Shown one piece after another: positions 1-9,829 of a stretch of DNA of 64,000 nucleotides. The notes beneath the pieces were generated by a model. It was not told the origin of the DNA, did no database searches, and was given only the letters and a program-made list of their open reading frames with translations. Every line of letters begins with the position of its first letter. Within the stretch, counting starts at the first letter, position 1. Source of the stretch: Aristolochia californica (taxonomy: Eukaryota; Streptophyta; Magnoliopsida; Piperales; Aristolochiaceae); NCBI GenBank assembly GCA_029961685.1, contig JARWKL010000011.1:994501-1058500 (forward strand). Direction: 5' to 3'. The position numbers and the translations under genes were made by a program.

Positions 1-379
1 GAAAGAGGCAACCCTGCAATTGGATAATGAACTTTAAATGTCTAGTCCTAGGGTCTGTAATTTCAGCCATAAACATTCAGCACTTCCTCCTTTTGTTGGC
101 TTAAGATTACTATGAAGTGATACACCTTGTGGGGTAACTGACTGAATGGAGGAGTTTGTCTCTAAAAACTAAGCTCTTCCTCTCTGAATAGACTATCCAG
201 AGCTGCTGGGGCTGCAGGCGTCCATACTGCTGCACTGTTAGGTAATCCATGCTTCAGTCGATTAACTACTAAGAGTTGAAATAAAGCTTCCAGGAGTTAT
301 TTTAAAGTTGAACATGTTTAGTCAAAATTTATTTCAATTGTACCGACTGTTAAGATACTGTTTCTATGTGCCGTTTCAG
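1..379 (+). other. Probable intron at the left edge
   Basis: No convincing coding stretch was found here. The segment ends in a pyrimidine-rich tract followed by CAG at 377-379, immediately before an open frame that runs to a stop at 600. The simplest reading is the last intron of a gene entering from the left. Upstream exons lie outside the window, so the assignment rests only on the acceptor and the frame behind it. Confidence 0.5.
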
Positions 380-600
380 TAAGTGAAGGAGAGAGCAGAC
401 AACCACAGCACATCACTTTTCGCAGTGGAGACGATCTTGAGGATGATTTCATGGTGGAGGAGGACATCAAAACTGTTAAGAACAATGACATGGTTGATTC
501 TGATACCCAAACAGATTCAGCAAATGTTCAACCTGGAAAGAATGTAATTGTAAAACCCAAGAAGAAACAAGGCCCCAAAGTTGTAAAATTTGTTGGCTGA
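380..600 (+). CDS. 3'-terminal exon of an unidentified plant protein (partial)
   Basis: The exon starts after the acceptor ending at 379 and stays open to TGA at 598-600, encoding about 72 residues. The first two bases complete a codon from the previous exon. The peptide has an acidic stretch (SGDDLEDDFMVEED) followed by a basic tail (KPKKKQGPKVVKFVG). An acidic patch followed by a lysine-rich end is common in nucleolar or chromatin-associated proteins, but I do not recognise the family and assign no function. Biased composition, the acceptor and a 3' flank with AATAAA support a genuine last exon. All other exons are outside the window. Confidence 0.6.
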
Positions 601-1030
601 TGAAAAACTTTATGGTGCTGCAATTTTGGCTGAGGTTGATGTAATCTGAAATTCATCATAATGGAAGAATTTGTAATCTACCTTCAGTGTGAGTTTTCTT
701 TTCCATGTTTTAGAAATCCTCTCGAAAATGGGTCAGTTGCATGAATCCCTCTCTTGTTTGCTCTATCGTTTGCCAGATCTTTTTGAAGTTTGTTGTTATT
801 TGTTAAGGAATAGTCTCACATGGATTATTGAGTACAAAGATCTTGAGTTTATTAGTTGGAAAAGAGGGTTGTTTAGACATTTTAGGATGTACCTTGGACC
901 CAACTTCACACTCTTCTCTATTTTCATCCATATTCTCTTGAATCATTGTGGTATCATGTGTTTTTTGAAGTATGTTGAAACCATCTCAAACTGCTCTCTT
1001 TTACTTGAACCTTGTCCAATAAAAAGGATT
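601..1030 (+). terminator. 3'UTR with poly(A) signal of the leftmost gene
   Basis: This T-rich sequence downstream of the stop contains a canonical AATAAA at 1018-1023. A 126-codon open frame within it (689-1069) has no family resemblance and is read as chance. The cleavage site is inferred to lie shortly after 1023. Confidence 0.5.
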
Positions 1031-1862
1031 GATACCGAATATCCGCTCAACCAATGTTGGCTTCTTTGATTCTAAAGCTGTAATGGTAGTCTTATTCATT
1101 GGGGGCAATTCCATTTGCTTACAAAATCGCGATTATATAGACTCTAATTCTGCACCGTTGATCTAATAGTGCGAAACATGTGAAACGGTTATCTCAGCCG
1201 TCCGATTAGTCTTATACATTAGGGGCATTTCCATTTGCTTACAAAATTAGTGAGGTATTCTTGTTACAACTAAATACAGCCATAACATCCGTAACAACAA
1301 GAAAGATTATTTCAATTGAATGGTCAGGTTTGTTTCAGCAACAGATTTTTGGGTTCTGTTATTACAAATCTCTTTCAAGTTTCGTCTAATAATACATTCA
1401 AATCTTTAACAAACTTGCTGAAGTAAAGGAACGACGAGATTAGCATAATTGTACAATTTGGGAAAAAAACCAGAATACGATTAGTTTAAAAACAAAAAAA
1501 AAGTAGATACAGATCAAGCAAAAAGAAGAAAAAATGGTGGAAAATACAGTCAACATGCTAAAAAATCAAGGGGTGAGAAAGCTCAGATTACCAACGGTTT
1601 TTACGAGAAAAATGAAGAGAAATGTGGCGAGGAGGAATTGCAGATTGGACGTGATCAGAGGTATTAAAATTGCCCAACCCTTATTTTCTCCCTCAAAATC
1701 TCTCCTCCTCACCTTGTTTTCCTCCGCTGCTAGTAGAAACCCATCATCAAGGATCCTCTCCCCTCCCCCCCTCCTCTCCATTCAAATCCTGCGTCTGTCT
1801 CTTCTTCTCGATCCTTTTCTGGGTGTTTTCTCAAACTCTACCTTTTCACTGGAGAGGAAAAC
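1031..1862 (+). promoter_or_regulatory. Intergenic region, promoter and 5'UTR of the ADF gene
   Basis: AT-rich up to about 1530, then pyrimidine-rich (CTCC/CTTCTC runs at 1690-1830) directly before the ADF start codon. CT-rich leaders are common in plant actin-regulator genes. No clear TATA box was found. A short near-repeat (GGGGCAATTCCATTTGCTTAC around 1100 and again around 1223) lies in the distal part. No other gene was seen. Confidence 0.4.
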
Positions 1863-2662
1863 ATGGTAAGCGCTTTCTCTCCCTTCTTCTCTTTCTCATG
1901 GTCTTCCTGCACTGCGTTTTTTGGGGCCCGAATGGTTTCTTCCCATCTTAAGAATTCGGCAGATTTTTGGGTGCAGTTTGTTTTTCGTTTTCTAACTGTT
2001 TTGGAATCTCTCTGTGTCGTAAATTCTGGTACTACTGTGCTGAAAATCTTTTCTGGGTAGGCGAATTCGGCATCTGGAATGGCAGTAAACGATGAGTGCA
2101 AGCTCAAGTTCTTGGAGCTAAAGGCTAAGAGGAACTACCGATTCATCGTGTTCAAGATCGACGAGAGGATACAGCAGGTGATGGTAGATAGGCTTGGCGA
2201 GCCCGACGAGAGTTACGAGGATTTCACCTCCTGCTTGCCTGCTAATGAGTGCCGCTACGCAGTCTTTGATTTCGACTTCACCACTGACGAGAACTGCCAA
2301 AAATCCAAGATCTTCTTCATCGCTTGGTAATCTTAAGCCTCTTCAGGCATACTAGCTACCCTTATTATCATTCTTTCTCTCCTCCATTACTTATCATATT
2401 TGGATCCTTAAAATCTGATAGGATGCTTATCGACCACATGTATCATTAATACTAGATTGATTCTTATTTAATTTCTTTTAGCGTTGTCTTCTTCCTCCTG
2501 TGCAGGTCTCCTGATCCATCAAGAGTGAGGAGCAAGATGCTGTATGCAAGCTCAAAGGACAGATTCAAGAGAGAACTTGACGGCATTCAGGTGGAGTTGC
2601 AGGCCACAGACCCTAGTGAGATGAGCCTTGACATTGTGAAGGCGCGGGCCTTCGCCTTCTAA
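1863..2662 (+). CDS. ADF: Actin-depolymerizing factor (ADF/cofilin), subclass II type
   Basis: Binds G- and F-actin, severs and depolymerises filaments; cytosolic and cytoskeletal. Exons are 1863-1865 (ATG only), 2061-2326 and 2506-2662, giving 426 nt and 141 aa. The ATG-only first exon followed by GTAAGC is the conserved structure of plant ADF genes. The peptide starts [10 protein letters not shown] and has the single ADF-H domain, with KSKIFFIAW at the second intron and the actin-binding helix region ([19 protein letters not shown]). [14 protein letters not shown] and the [16 protein letters not shown]-terminus resemble the Arabidopsis ADF7/8/10/11 group (pollen and root-hair, subclass II). 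The C-terminal KARAFAF is slightly unusual. The Ser after the N-terminal Met-Ala region is the usual phosphoregulatory context. The gene appears intact; subclass assignment is from remembered family sequences. Confidence 0.96.
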
Positions 2663-3029
2663 GCACTGGCTGTACCAGAGGGCATGAGTCATCTGAAACT
2701 TGATAACCAGTCTCTGCTCTTGGTTTCAATTCCCTCCTCCAAACCTGTTAGCTCTTATGCTTTATTTGTCTTACTGTTTTGTGTTCCAAGCTTCTCTTTT
2801 CTTTTTCTTTCTTCCTTTCTTCTTGCCCAATAGGTTTGGTCTTGTATTTTAGAGATATATGAGGCCTTATATTATCTTTTTTGTGAAGATGACATGTATA
2901 TCATTCATCAAAACCTGGTTTCTGCATTAATATAAGTTACTCTTGGGTTCATATAGTGGAAACACACCCTTCAGCTTTCATTTTTGGTTATTTATGTTTC
3001 ATTTTGATGCAATTGATCAAAGCGGTTTG
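2663..3029 (+). other. ADF 3'UTR and short intergenic gap
   Basis: T-rich 3' flank of the ADF gene, including a CTTTTCTTTTT tract at about 2797-2820. No gene found. No canonical AATAAA was seen close to the stop; AT-rich variants around 2920-2940 may serve. Confidence 0.4.
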
Positions 3030-3800
3030 TATGGATAATTCCGGTTGAGTTTCGAGAATTCCCTTATTTGGAAGAGTCGAACTTGGGTTTCAACGAAAAT
3101 CTCTCAGCTAATCTCTCAGAGCTACTTGGAGAATTCCCTTATTTGATCTTGCCAGTAACAGTATCCATGGGAGGCCGAGCTTGGGGAACTGTTCATATTT
3201 TAAGGCTCTTAAGGCTCCATTGGCCGTCTTCAGCAGCTCAAGTCATTAGATCTTAAAACTAACTCACTACCTGGGAAATTCCCTGCTTCTTTGAAGAATT
3301 GCTCGAGTTTGGAAATTCTTGATCTCGGTGAAAACTGGTTTCAAGGACTCTCGGAATTCTCTGCCTACGATCAAACAATTTTCGTCGTAGCATCCCTCAA
3401 GAACTATCATATTTAAAATCTCTACATGTGTTGGACCTTGCCCATAACAGTTTATCATGTAAAATTCCTGGTAGCTTTGGAAATTTCACGGACAAGGCTG
3501 TCAAACAGAAAATGAACTAAAATCTTTTTTATGGGTTTGTGAGAGATGTCTTTCACCGGAAATGCAGCTCTCCGCGGAGCTCCACTGCCAAAAAGCGGAA
3601 GCAGTAGGAAGCCCCGATTCACTCCTTCACATGATGAAGATGGTGGAGACGGGGCTGAAGCTATATGGATTTATCTGAGTGTCGCACAGGTTTTGTAATA
3701 GAATTTTTGGGACTTTTTGGCTTCTTTTTTTTATCAGAACTCTTGGACTGATTCTTATGTGAGATTTATTGATAAAAATCGGCAATGGATATATCAAAAG
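3030..3800 (+). pseudogene. LRR receptor-like protein pseudogene, C-terminal remnant
   Basis: Several short frames, joined only by frameshifts, match the C-terminal half of a plant RLP. Near 3240-3345 there are LRR modules (LKSLDLKTNSLPGKFP; SLEILDLGENWF). Near 3400-3500 another module reads LHVLDLAHNSL and is followed by a SFGNFT island-like segment. Near 3550-3700 lies the cap SFTGNAALRGAPLP, where the usual Cys of the LCG motif is Arg, then an acidic linker (DEDGGDGAEAIW) and a degraded membrane segment. A basic tail (SWTDSYVRFID) follows at about 3740. The frame changes at least four times and stops interrupt it, so no intact receptor is possible. It belongs to a different RLP lineage from the 12-35 kb genes, whose tails read FKKSWRVVLFRFAD. 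Confidence 0.8.
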
Positions 3801-4651
3801 CCAAAGGTGAAGAAGAGGAACCCAGTTCGCAAAAAAAAAAAGTGACCACAAAGGTTTCAACTTGGAAACCAGTAGGATGAGTTACATTACCAAGTTCTTC
3901 TGGTGAAGAGTTGCAGAGTCTGAAACTAGCTTTAAATGCAGAAAAAGGGACTCTGTGTTAATTTTTTCTCATTTAAAAATTCTGGCAGAATAAACAGTTT
4001 AGTAGTGATTTTGGTTGGAATATCAACTGTCAAAATCACTTTCCATTGAATCATAGAATTGTTTGTTGAATCACATTACTGTTTCGGTAATACCTTCCAC
4101 CTCTTAACTGGATTAAGACCCCTCATCTTGAAAAAATTAACTCTTAAAAGTAAGCTAAACATTATGAAGCTGCAGTTTTGGTTGCTAATGGCTGTAATTA
4201 CTCGGCTGCAAGTTTCTAAGGTTTCTGCAACAAATGATCTTATTAATCATCAACCTGATGGGCTCGTATGTACTGTTAAAAATTGCAAAGCACTGAACAG
4301 TATCATGTAATAACATGGAAGACGACCCATTTTGGTCGCTTCTCGGATTATTCGAATTGAATTTGTTTTTACTGAATCACATTCTACGTTTTTTGAAGCA
4401 TTCATTGATTGTATAAAAATATAGTTCAAAACTGTTATAAATGATTACAGCGATGTCACAGAAACTAATAATTTTAGATTGAAGGACAAAATTTTCGCTG
4501 TTAAATTAGTTTGCTTATTCAAAATTAATGGCGCCTTTGTTAGCCATGGATCATTCCACGTAAAAACCAGGCCATCCATGGCTTTCTCCTACTGAAAGAG
4601 GAACCACTGCAGACGAACTGTGAAGAAAGGAAGTGAGGAACAGCCACAACT
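3801..4651. other. Intergenic region before the subtilase
   Basis: AT-rich DNA with no recognisable gene. The open frame at 4059-4310 has no family features. The last 80 bases before 4652 probably include the subtilase leader. No clear TATA box was assigned. Confidence 0.4.
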
Positions 4652-7152
4652 ATGTCTTCAGAACTCGAGCTTTGTCTCTACTGGCTCTTCCTCTTCTCTC
4701 TTCTCAAATCGCCCATTTCATCTACTGCCAAAAACTCCTACATTGTCTACCTCGGTGCCCATTCTCATGGCCCCAATCCCTCCTCTTCCGAATTCGTGAA
4801 AGTGACAGACTCCCACTTTGACTTCTTGGGTGGTTTCATCGGCAGCAAAGACAAGGCGAGAGACTCCATTTTCTACTCTTACACCAAAACCATTAATGGG
4901 TTCGCCGCCGTTCTCGAGGAGGAAGAAGCAGAGAAGATCGCCAGGCACCCGGATGTAGTTTCTGTTTTTCCGAACGAAGCTGTAAAATTACAGACCACTC
5001 GATCATGGGAGTTCTTGGGTCTCGAAGAGGGTGGCCGGGTGCCCAGTAGTTCGCTGTGGGTGACGGCCAGATACGGAGCAGATGTGATCATCGGGAACCT
5101 GGATACAGGTGTGTGGTCAGAGTCGGAGAGCTTCAACGATGACGGACTGGGAGATGTTCCAGCAAAATGGAAAGGCGAGTGCCAAGCGGGCGTTACATGT
5201 AACAGGTTCGTTGCTTTCTAAATCTTACGTTCTTGTTTTCTTTACAGTTGATTAAAATCTTGTTCTCCGTTGAATCATACAAGGAAGCTGATCGGGGCGC
5301 GTTACTACAACAAAGGCTTCGTCGTTGGTGGCGGTGCAACGGCTGACGACGACTACTCCTCCGTCCGTGACTACAACGGTCATGGCACCCATACTCTCTC
5401 AACCGCCGCCGGCAGCCCCGTCAACTCGGCCAACATTTTTGGCTACGCCAACGGCACAGCTCGCGGCGGCTCCCCCGGAGCCCGCGTCGCTACCTACAAA
5501 GTCTGCTACGGCGGTGGCGTCTGCTACAACGCCGACATCCTTGCCGGCTTCGACGACGCCATCCACGACGGCGTTGACGTCCTCTCCGTTTCCCTCGGCG
5601 GTTTCCCGCTGCCTTATCTCAGGGACAGCATCGCCATCGGTTCCTTCCACGCCGCTTACAACAATATCCCCGTCGTCGCCTCCGCCGGCAATGACGGTCC
5701 CTACACAGGTTCCGTCTCCAACGTCAGCCCCTGGATGTTTACCGTTGCCGCGAGCACCATGGACCGTCGGATCTCCTCGGACGTCGTGCTGGACGGCGGG
5801 GAGATGTTCTCCGGCCAGAGCCTCTCGACGGCAGTGCTGGAGTCGGGCACGTTGTACCCGATTGTCTACGCGGTGGACGCGAAGCGAGAGGGCGTGTCGG
5901 ACTCGGAGGCGGCATTTTGCTTGAGGGAGACGTTGGACGAGGAGAAGGCGAAGGGGAAGATCGTGGTATGCATAGCCGGACTGGGGGTTAACGTTGAGAG
6001 CGGAGAGGTGGTGGGTCTGGCTGGTGGGGTTGGGATGGTGCTGGTGGAGGGGCCCGTGCAAGAGATCACCGCACAGGCTCACGTGATTCCGGCGACTGCG
6101 ATTTCTCGACGGGACGGGAGGGTTCTGGTGGGATATGTGAGGGGTGGGAACTCGACGGTGGCCGGGACTATAAGTAGGCCGGTGACGGTTGTGAGGACAA
6201 CGCCGGCGCCGGTCATGGCCGGGTTTTCCTCTCGTGGGCCCAATAGCATCACGGCTGAGATCCTCAAGGTAAGAGTATAAAGATTATCAAAATATTTTTA
6301 TGGGTTATAATATTTAACAATTAAATTTACTGTGGGTTTAGGGTTTAACAATGATGACTCTCATTTTATTATTTGAACTCAAATTTGCAGCCAGACATAA
6401 CTGCGCCAGGCGTGAACGTTCTTGCAGCCACCACCCAAGGGATTTCACCCACCGGCCTCCACAACGACTCCCGCCGGGTTTCCTTCTCGATGCTCTCAGG
6501 GACCTCCATGTCATGCCCACATATTGCCGGCGTAGCCGGCCTACTAAAGACGCTCCACCCTCAGTGGAGTCCCGCAGCCATCCGATCCGCCTTGATGACC
6601 ACTGCAACTACTCGAGACAACGCCGGAAGTACCATCCAAAACATCACTTCTCTGGAGGACAACCCGTTTGGCTATGGCGCAGGACATGTTTGTCCAAATG
6701 CCGCAATGGACCCTGGATTGATCTACGACCTCAACCCCGTCCATTACCTCGACTTCCTCTGTGCAGTTGGCTATAACGCAACACAAATCGGAGCTTTCAC
6801 CAATGATTCCTACACTTGTGAACCCAGTTCGGTAAATCTCCTGAACTTCAACTATCCATCAATTACAGTCCCAAACCTGGTTGGGTCCGTCACTGTAAGT
6901 CGGACTGTCAAGATTGTGAGCTCGTCGGGGAAGTACACGGCCGTCATTGAAGCGCCACCAGGGGTGCTAGTCTCAGTTGAACCAACTATTCTGAAGTTTG
7001 AGATGATTGGTGAAGAACAAACATTTAATGTGACTTTGCAAGCTCAAAGTGCTGGAGGTGGTGGTGGTGATTATGTCTTTGGGAAGCTCATATGGACTGA
7101 TGGTATGCACTATGTAAGGAGCCCCATTGTAGTAAATGTGGTAGCAAGTTGA
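4652..7152 (+). CDS. Subtilisin-like serine protease (S8A), SBT5.3/AIR3-like
   Basis: Predicted secreted endoprotease of the cell wall. Exons 4652-5205, 5284-6268 and 6391-7152 keep frame through both introns and give 766 aa. Order: signal peptide (1-25), I9 inhibitor prodomain (about 28-115, SYIVYLGAHSHG to LQTTRSWEFLG), S8 catalytic domain with PA insertion, then a fibronectin-III-like C-terminal domain. The triad is Asp151 (NLDTGVW), His218 (GHGTHT) and Ser552 (SGTSMSCPH); the oxyanion Asn is Asn321 (SAGNDGP). The start gives a good signal peptide, and another ATG at 4633 is out of frame. End motif GKLIWTDGMHYVRSPIVVNV is typical of SBT5 proteins. Exon 2 is markedly GC-rich compared with flanks. 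Remembered Arabidopsis AIR3 has many more introns, so intron loss is likely. No disabling mutation was seen. Confidence 0.95.
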
Positions 7153-8231
7153 AAGAGATGAACCTTATATAAGAGGACCGGAGAAGATTAAGTGTTATCT
7201 GGTAAGAATTGGTTTTCTGTAAAGGCCACCCTTGCTATCACTCTTTGATGAGCATATAAACGAGTTCAGATTTGAGCAACCGTGTTTTAATAATGAAGAG
7301 ATTGGTTGGTGCTCTGAGGCTGAACAAATCCCAGCCTGCAATGGTCGATTTCTTTTTCCATTGCAGAAGGCTCTTCCACCAATGGCACCTACTGATCTGG
7401 TCCCTCTCTTCCTCGAATTATTTAAACTTTAAAGATCCCCCCACAGAAACTTCTAAATCCCAACATCTTTTTTCTTCATTCAAGTTATCCATTTCCTTTA
7501 TTATGAAAAGGGTTTGGTTTGTTTTGCGGTGACTCCTGCTTGTCTTACCCATCTTTTGTCTCTATTTTTGTTTTGTTTATGTCAGGAATTAGACACCCTA
7601 TTTTAATAGTAATGAGAGCAATAATAATCGCAGAGAACACAAGATTTATATAGGTTCACCTCAAGGTAAAATTATGTCCTATCTCAATCGCTGTAGTATG
7701 TCACCATGAAGATGAAATAGTTTACAGGAGAAATTGCACATACTCGTGTTTTTCACTAACCTCTCTCAGCTGCAACTGATAATCCTCTAAGATAATAAAC
7801 CTTAATAGCGACGACCAAATATAAAGAGAAAACTAGGGCAACCATAATACAAGAATAAAATCCTCAAACTGTCTTTAATGAAACATCGGCGGGGCGTTAT
7901 ATAGGAATAAAATCTCCAAACTGCCCCTCAAGTTCTACACAAATGAACGTTCATGATTCCGTCTTGCACTATCTAAAAGCGACCTTGTATAGAGAGAAAG
8001 TAGAATTTGGACATACCAAAAAAGTTTCTAGTTGTTCTTCTTTTCTCCGTTACAAGTCTATCCTTGCCAGTTATCCAAAGCTTCTAGATGAGAAGAAAGT
8101 CGGCAGCACCTACTCTTAAATCTCTTTGTAGTATCTAAAAGGGAATTGCACCATTCATCGTCTCTTCTCCTCCAGTTTCCCAGCTCAGTTTCAGACTGTA
8201 AAGAAGAAAGTCGAAGCTCTTCTTCCTCTCC
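7153..8231. other. Subtilase 3' flank and intergenic DNA
   Basis: The first few hundred bases are probably subtilase 3'UTR. From about 7600 the sequence (AGAGAACACAAGATTTATAT and GGTTCACCTCAAGG) looks like a dispersed plant repeat and may be the upstream part of the element that left the gag-like ORF at 8232. I could not delimit LTRs. CT-rich leader-like sequence at 8160-8231 immediately precedes that ORF. Confidence 0.35.
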
Positions 8232-8861
8232 ATGGCCATCTCTTCATGCTTTTCTCTAATCATCCCATCTCTTCAATCCATCAAGCTCGACGGGCACAAC
8301 TACCCACTCTGGAGAAAGCGGCTGCTTTCGATCTTCGATGACCAACATTTAATGGGTTACCTGGATGGATCTCTCCCTCCTCCGCCTCCCTTCAACTATC
8401 CTTCCCCTCCCATCCCTAATCCCGAATTCGCTAGCTGGTTCTGCACCGACCAAGTCCTCATCTGTTTGATCTATGCGACGCTTTCAGAGGAGATCCTCCA
8501 CAACGTGGTGGGTTCTTCTTCTTCTTCCCGTGAACTCTGGGTCAGACTCGAGAAAATGTTCGCTTCCCAGACACGAGTTTCTGCTCTTCATTTGCAGGTT
8601 CAGCTCCAGTCGATCAAAAAGAACAGCATGACGGTTAATGAGTATTTTCGGAAGATTAAATCGCTGTCGGATGCTCTTGCTGCGATGCAGAAACCTGTCG
8701 AAGATTCTGATTTGGTTCTCTTCGCTTTGACAGGACTTGGTCCAGATTATGAAGACTTTGTGTCGTTCATCTCCAAGCGAGCCGAGCCTCCCTCCTTGCA
8801 GGAGCTTTATGGTCTTCTTCTCTGCCATGAGTCTCGGTTGTATCCCAATTCTAGATTTTAA
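8232..8861 (+). mobile_element. Copia-type gag-like ORF (UBN2/Retrotran_gag family), 209 aa, without pol
   Basis: An intact ORF encodes the gag polypeptide region of Ty1-copia retrotransposons. Typical features are KLDGHNYPLWRKRL near residue 18, which is the usual L-x-G-x-N-Y-x-x-W entry motif; a proline-rich stretch near 50-65; SSSRELWVRLEKMF near 98; LQLQSIKKNSMTVNEYFRKI near 123; and ALTGLGPDYEDFV near 165. It stops after LLLCHESRLYPNSRF, where a normal Gag continues to a CCHC zinc knuckle and protease/integrase. None of these follow in the next 800 bases in any frame. It is either a truncated insertion that has stayed open or a solo-gag gene. The ORF is uninterrupted, with a CT-rich leader and an ATG in reasonable context (CTCCATGGCC). 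Confidence 0.8.
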
Positions 8862-9684
8862 GCTGTTGTCTGTTCCCATTTGTCACCGGATTGTTGATCT
8901 TCTTCATTGTTGAAATTTATAATGTAAACCATCTTCATCTTCATCTTCATTGTGAAATTCTCCTTGACAAGCTGTTGAAGCACAAGATTGAGTGAATGAG
9001 TTGAGAGATGATAAGCTTTGTTGAATGGATCTAGAGACGATTTTTTTAATAAATCAAGTGACTCCAATGAGTTAAAGTTCCTGAGGTTTTCCGATATCTT
9101 CAAAGGATAAATTCTCTTCGATTGACACCAACACTGTCATCTCCATTTTGGAGTTTCATGGCTAAAGAATTTCCAAAACTTTGAGACATTGAACACGTTT
9201 TAATCCAAGACTTGGAGAAGATCAGGACCCTCGGTTCCTGCATCTTTCCTGACAATTTGTTGAAACAAAATTGCAGTTTTAAGGAGGAAACTGTGATTTA
9301 GTGATGATAGGATCCCTTCGAATAAGTTATTTTTACTAGAAATAGCTGGCCTAATTGAAGAACCAAAAAAAATTTAGGGGAGTCATGGTCCTATTTATCT
9401 TCCACATGAGAGGGTACCCCCCCTGTTGCTAAAACATGGTCTAGTAAATCTGATTCCATTTCGCGGTACTAAATTTCGATCCTTATGCTATGAGCAAAAG
9501 ACCATAACTAGTCAAAATCTTTAAGAGTCGATTACGCTTGATTATAATAGAAATTTGTGCAAATTATTTACGATAACTATTTGCCATACTATTGCAAATA
9601 ATTGAAAGAGAAATCATGCATTTTCAGGTTGAACTTAAATCAACACAAGAAAAGTCTACAATTTTGAGACTATTGATATTCTTA
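8862..9684. other. AT-rich intergenic DNA
   Basis: No gene, RNA or clear repeat was seen. The minus-strand open frame at 8858-9103 is low complexity (KMKMKMK) and is not credible. Confidence 0.4.
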
Positions 9685-9829
9685 GGGTTTGTTTGGAACC
9701 CCAGGGAAAAGAAGAAAAATAAGAATTTGACTATTATTATTCCCAAAAATAGTTAGTGAAAAGGAAAATTTGACCATTATCTGGTCAAATTCTTATTTTC
9801 TTTTATTTTCTAGGGTTCCAAACAAACCG
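9685..9829. mobile_element. Tourist-like (PIF/Harbinger-type) MITE, 145 bp
   Basis: The left end GGGTTTGTTTGGAACCC and the right end GGGTTCCAAACAAACCG are inverted complements apart from the outermost base. Complementarity continues inward (AAAATAAGAATTTGAC versus GTCAAATTCTTATTTTC), giving arms of about 45-50 bp around a short loop. The element is flanked on both sides by TTA (9682-9684 and 9830-9832), the target duplication expected for PIF/Harbinger elements, and the GTTTGG-containing end is typical of plant Tourist MITEs. It has no coding capacity. Confidence 0.8.

Noticed and set aside
5399..6082. Long minus-strand frame (227 codons) inside the subtilase, and a 199-codon plus-strand frame
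   Set aside because: Both are by-products of GC-rich codons in subtilase exon 2; biased composition, no family motifs.
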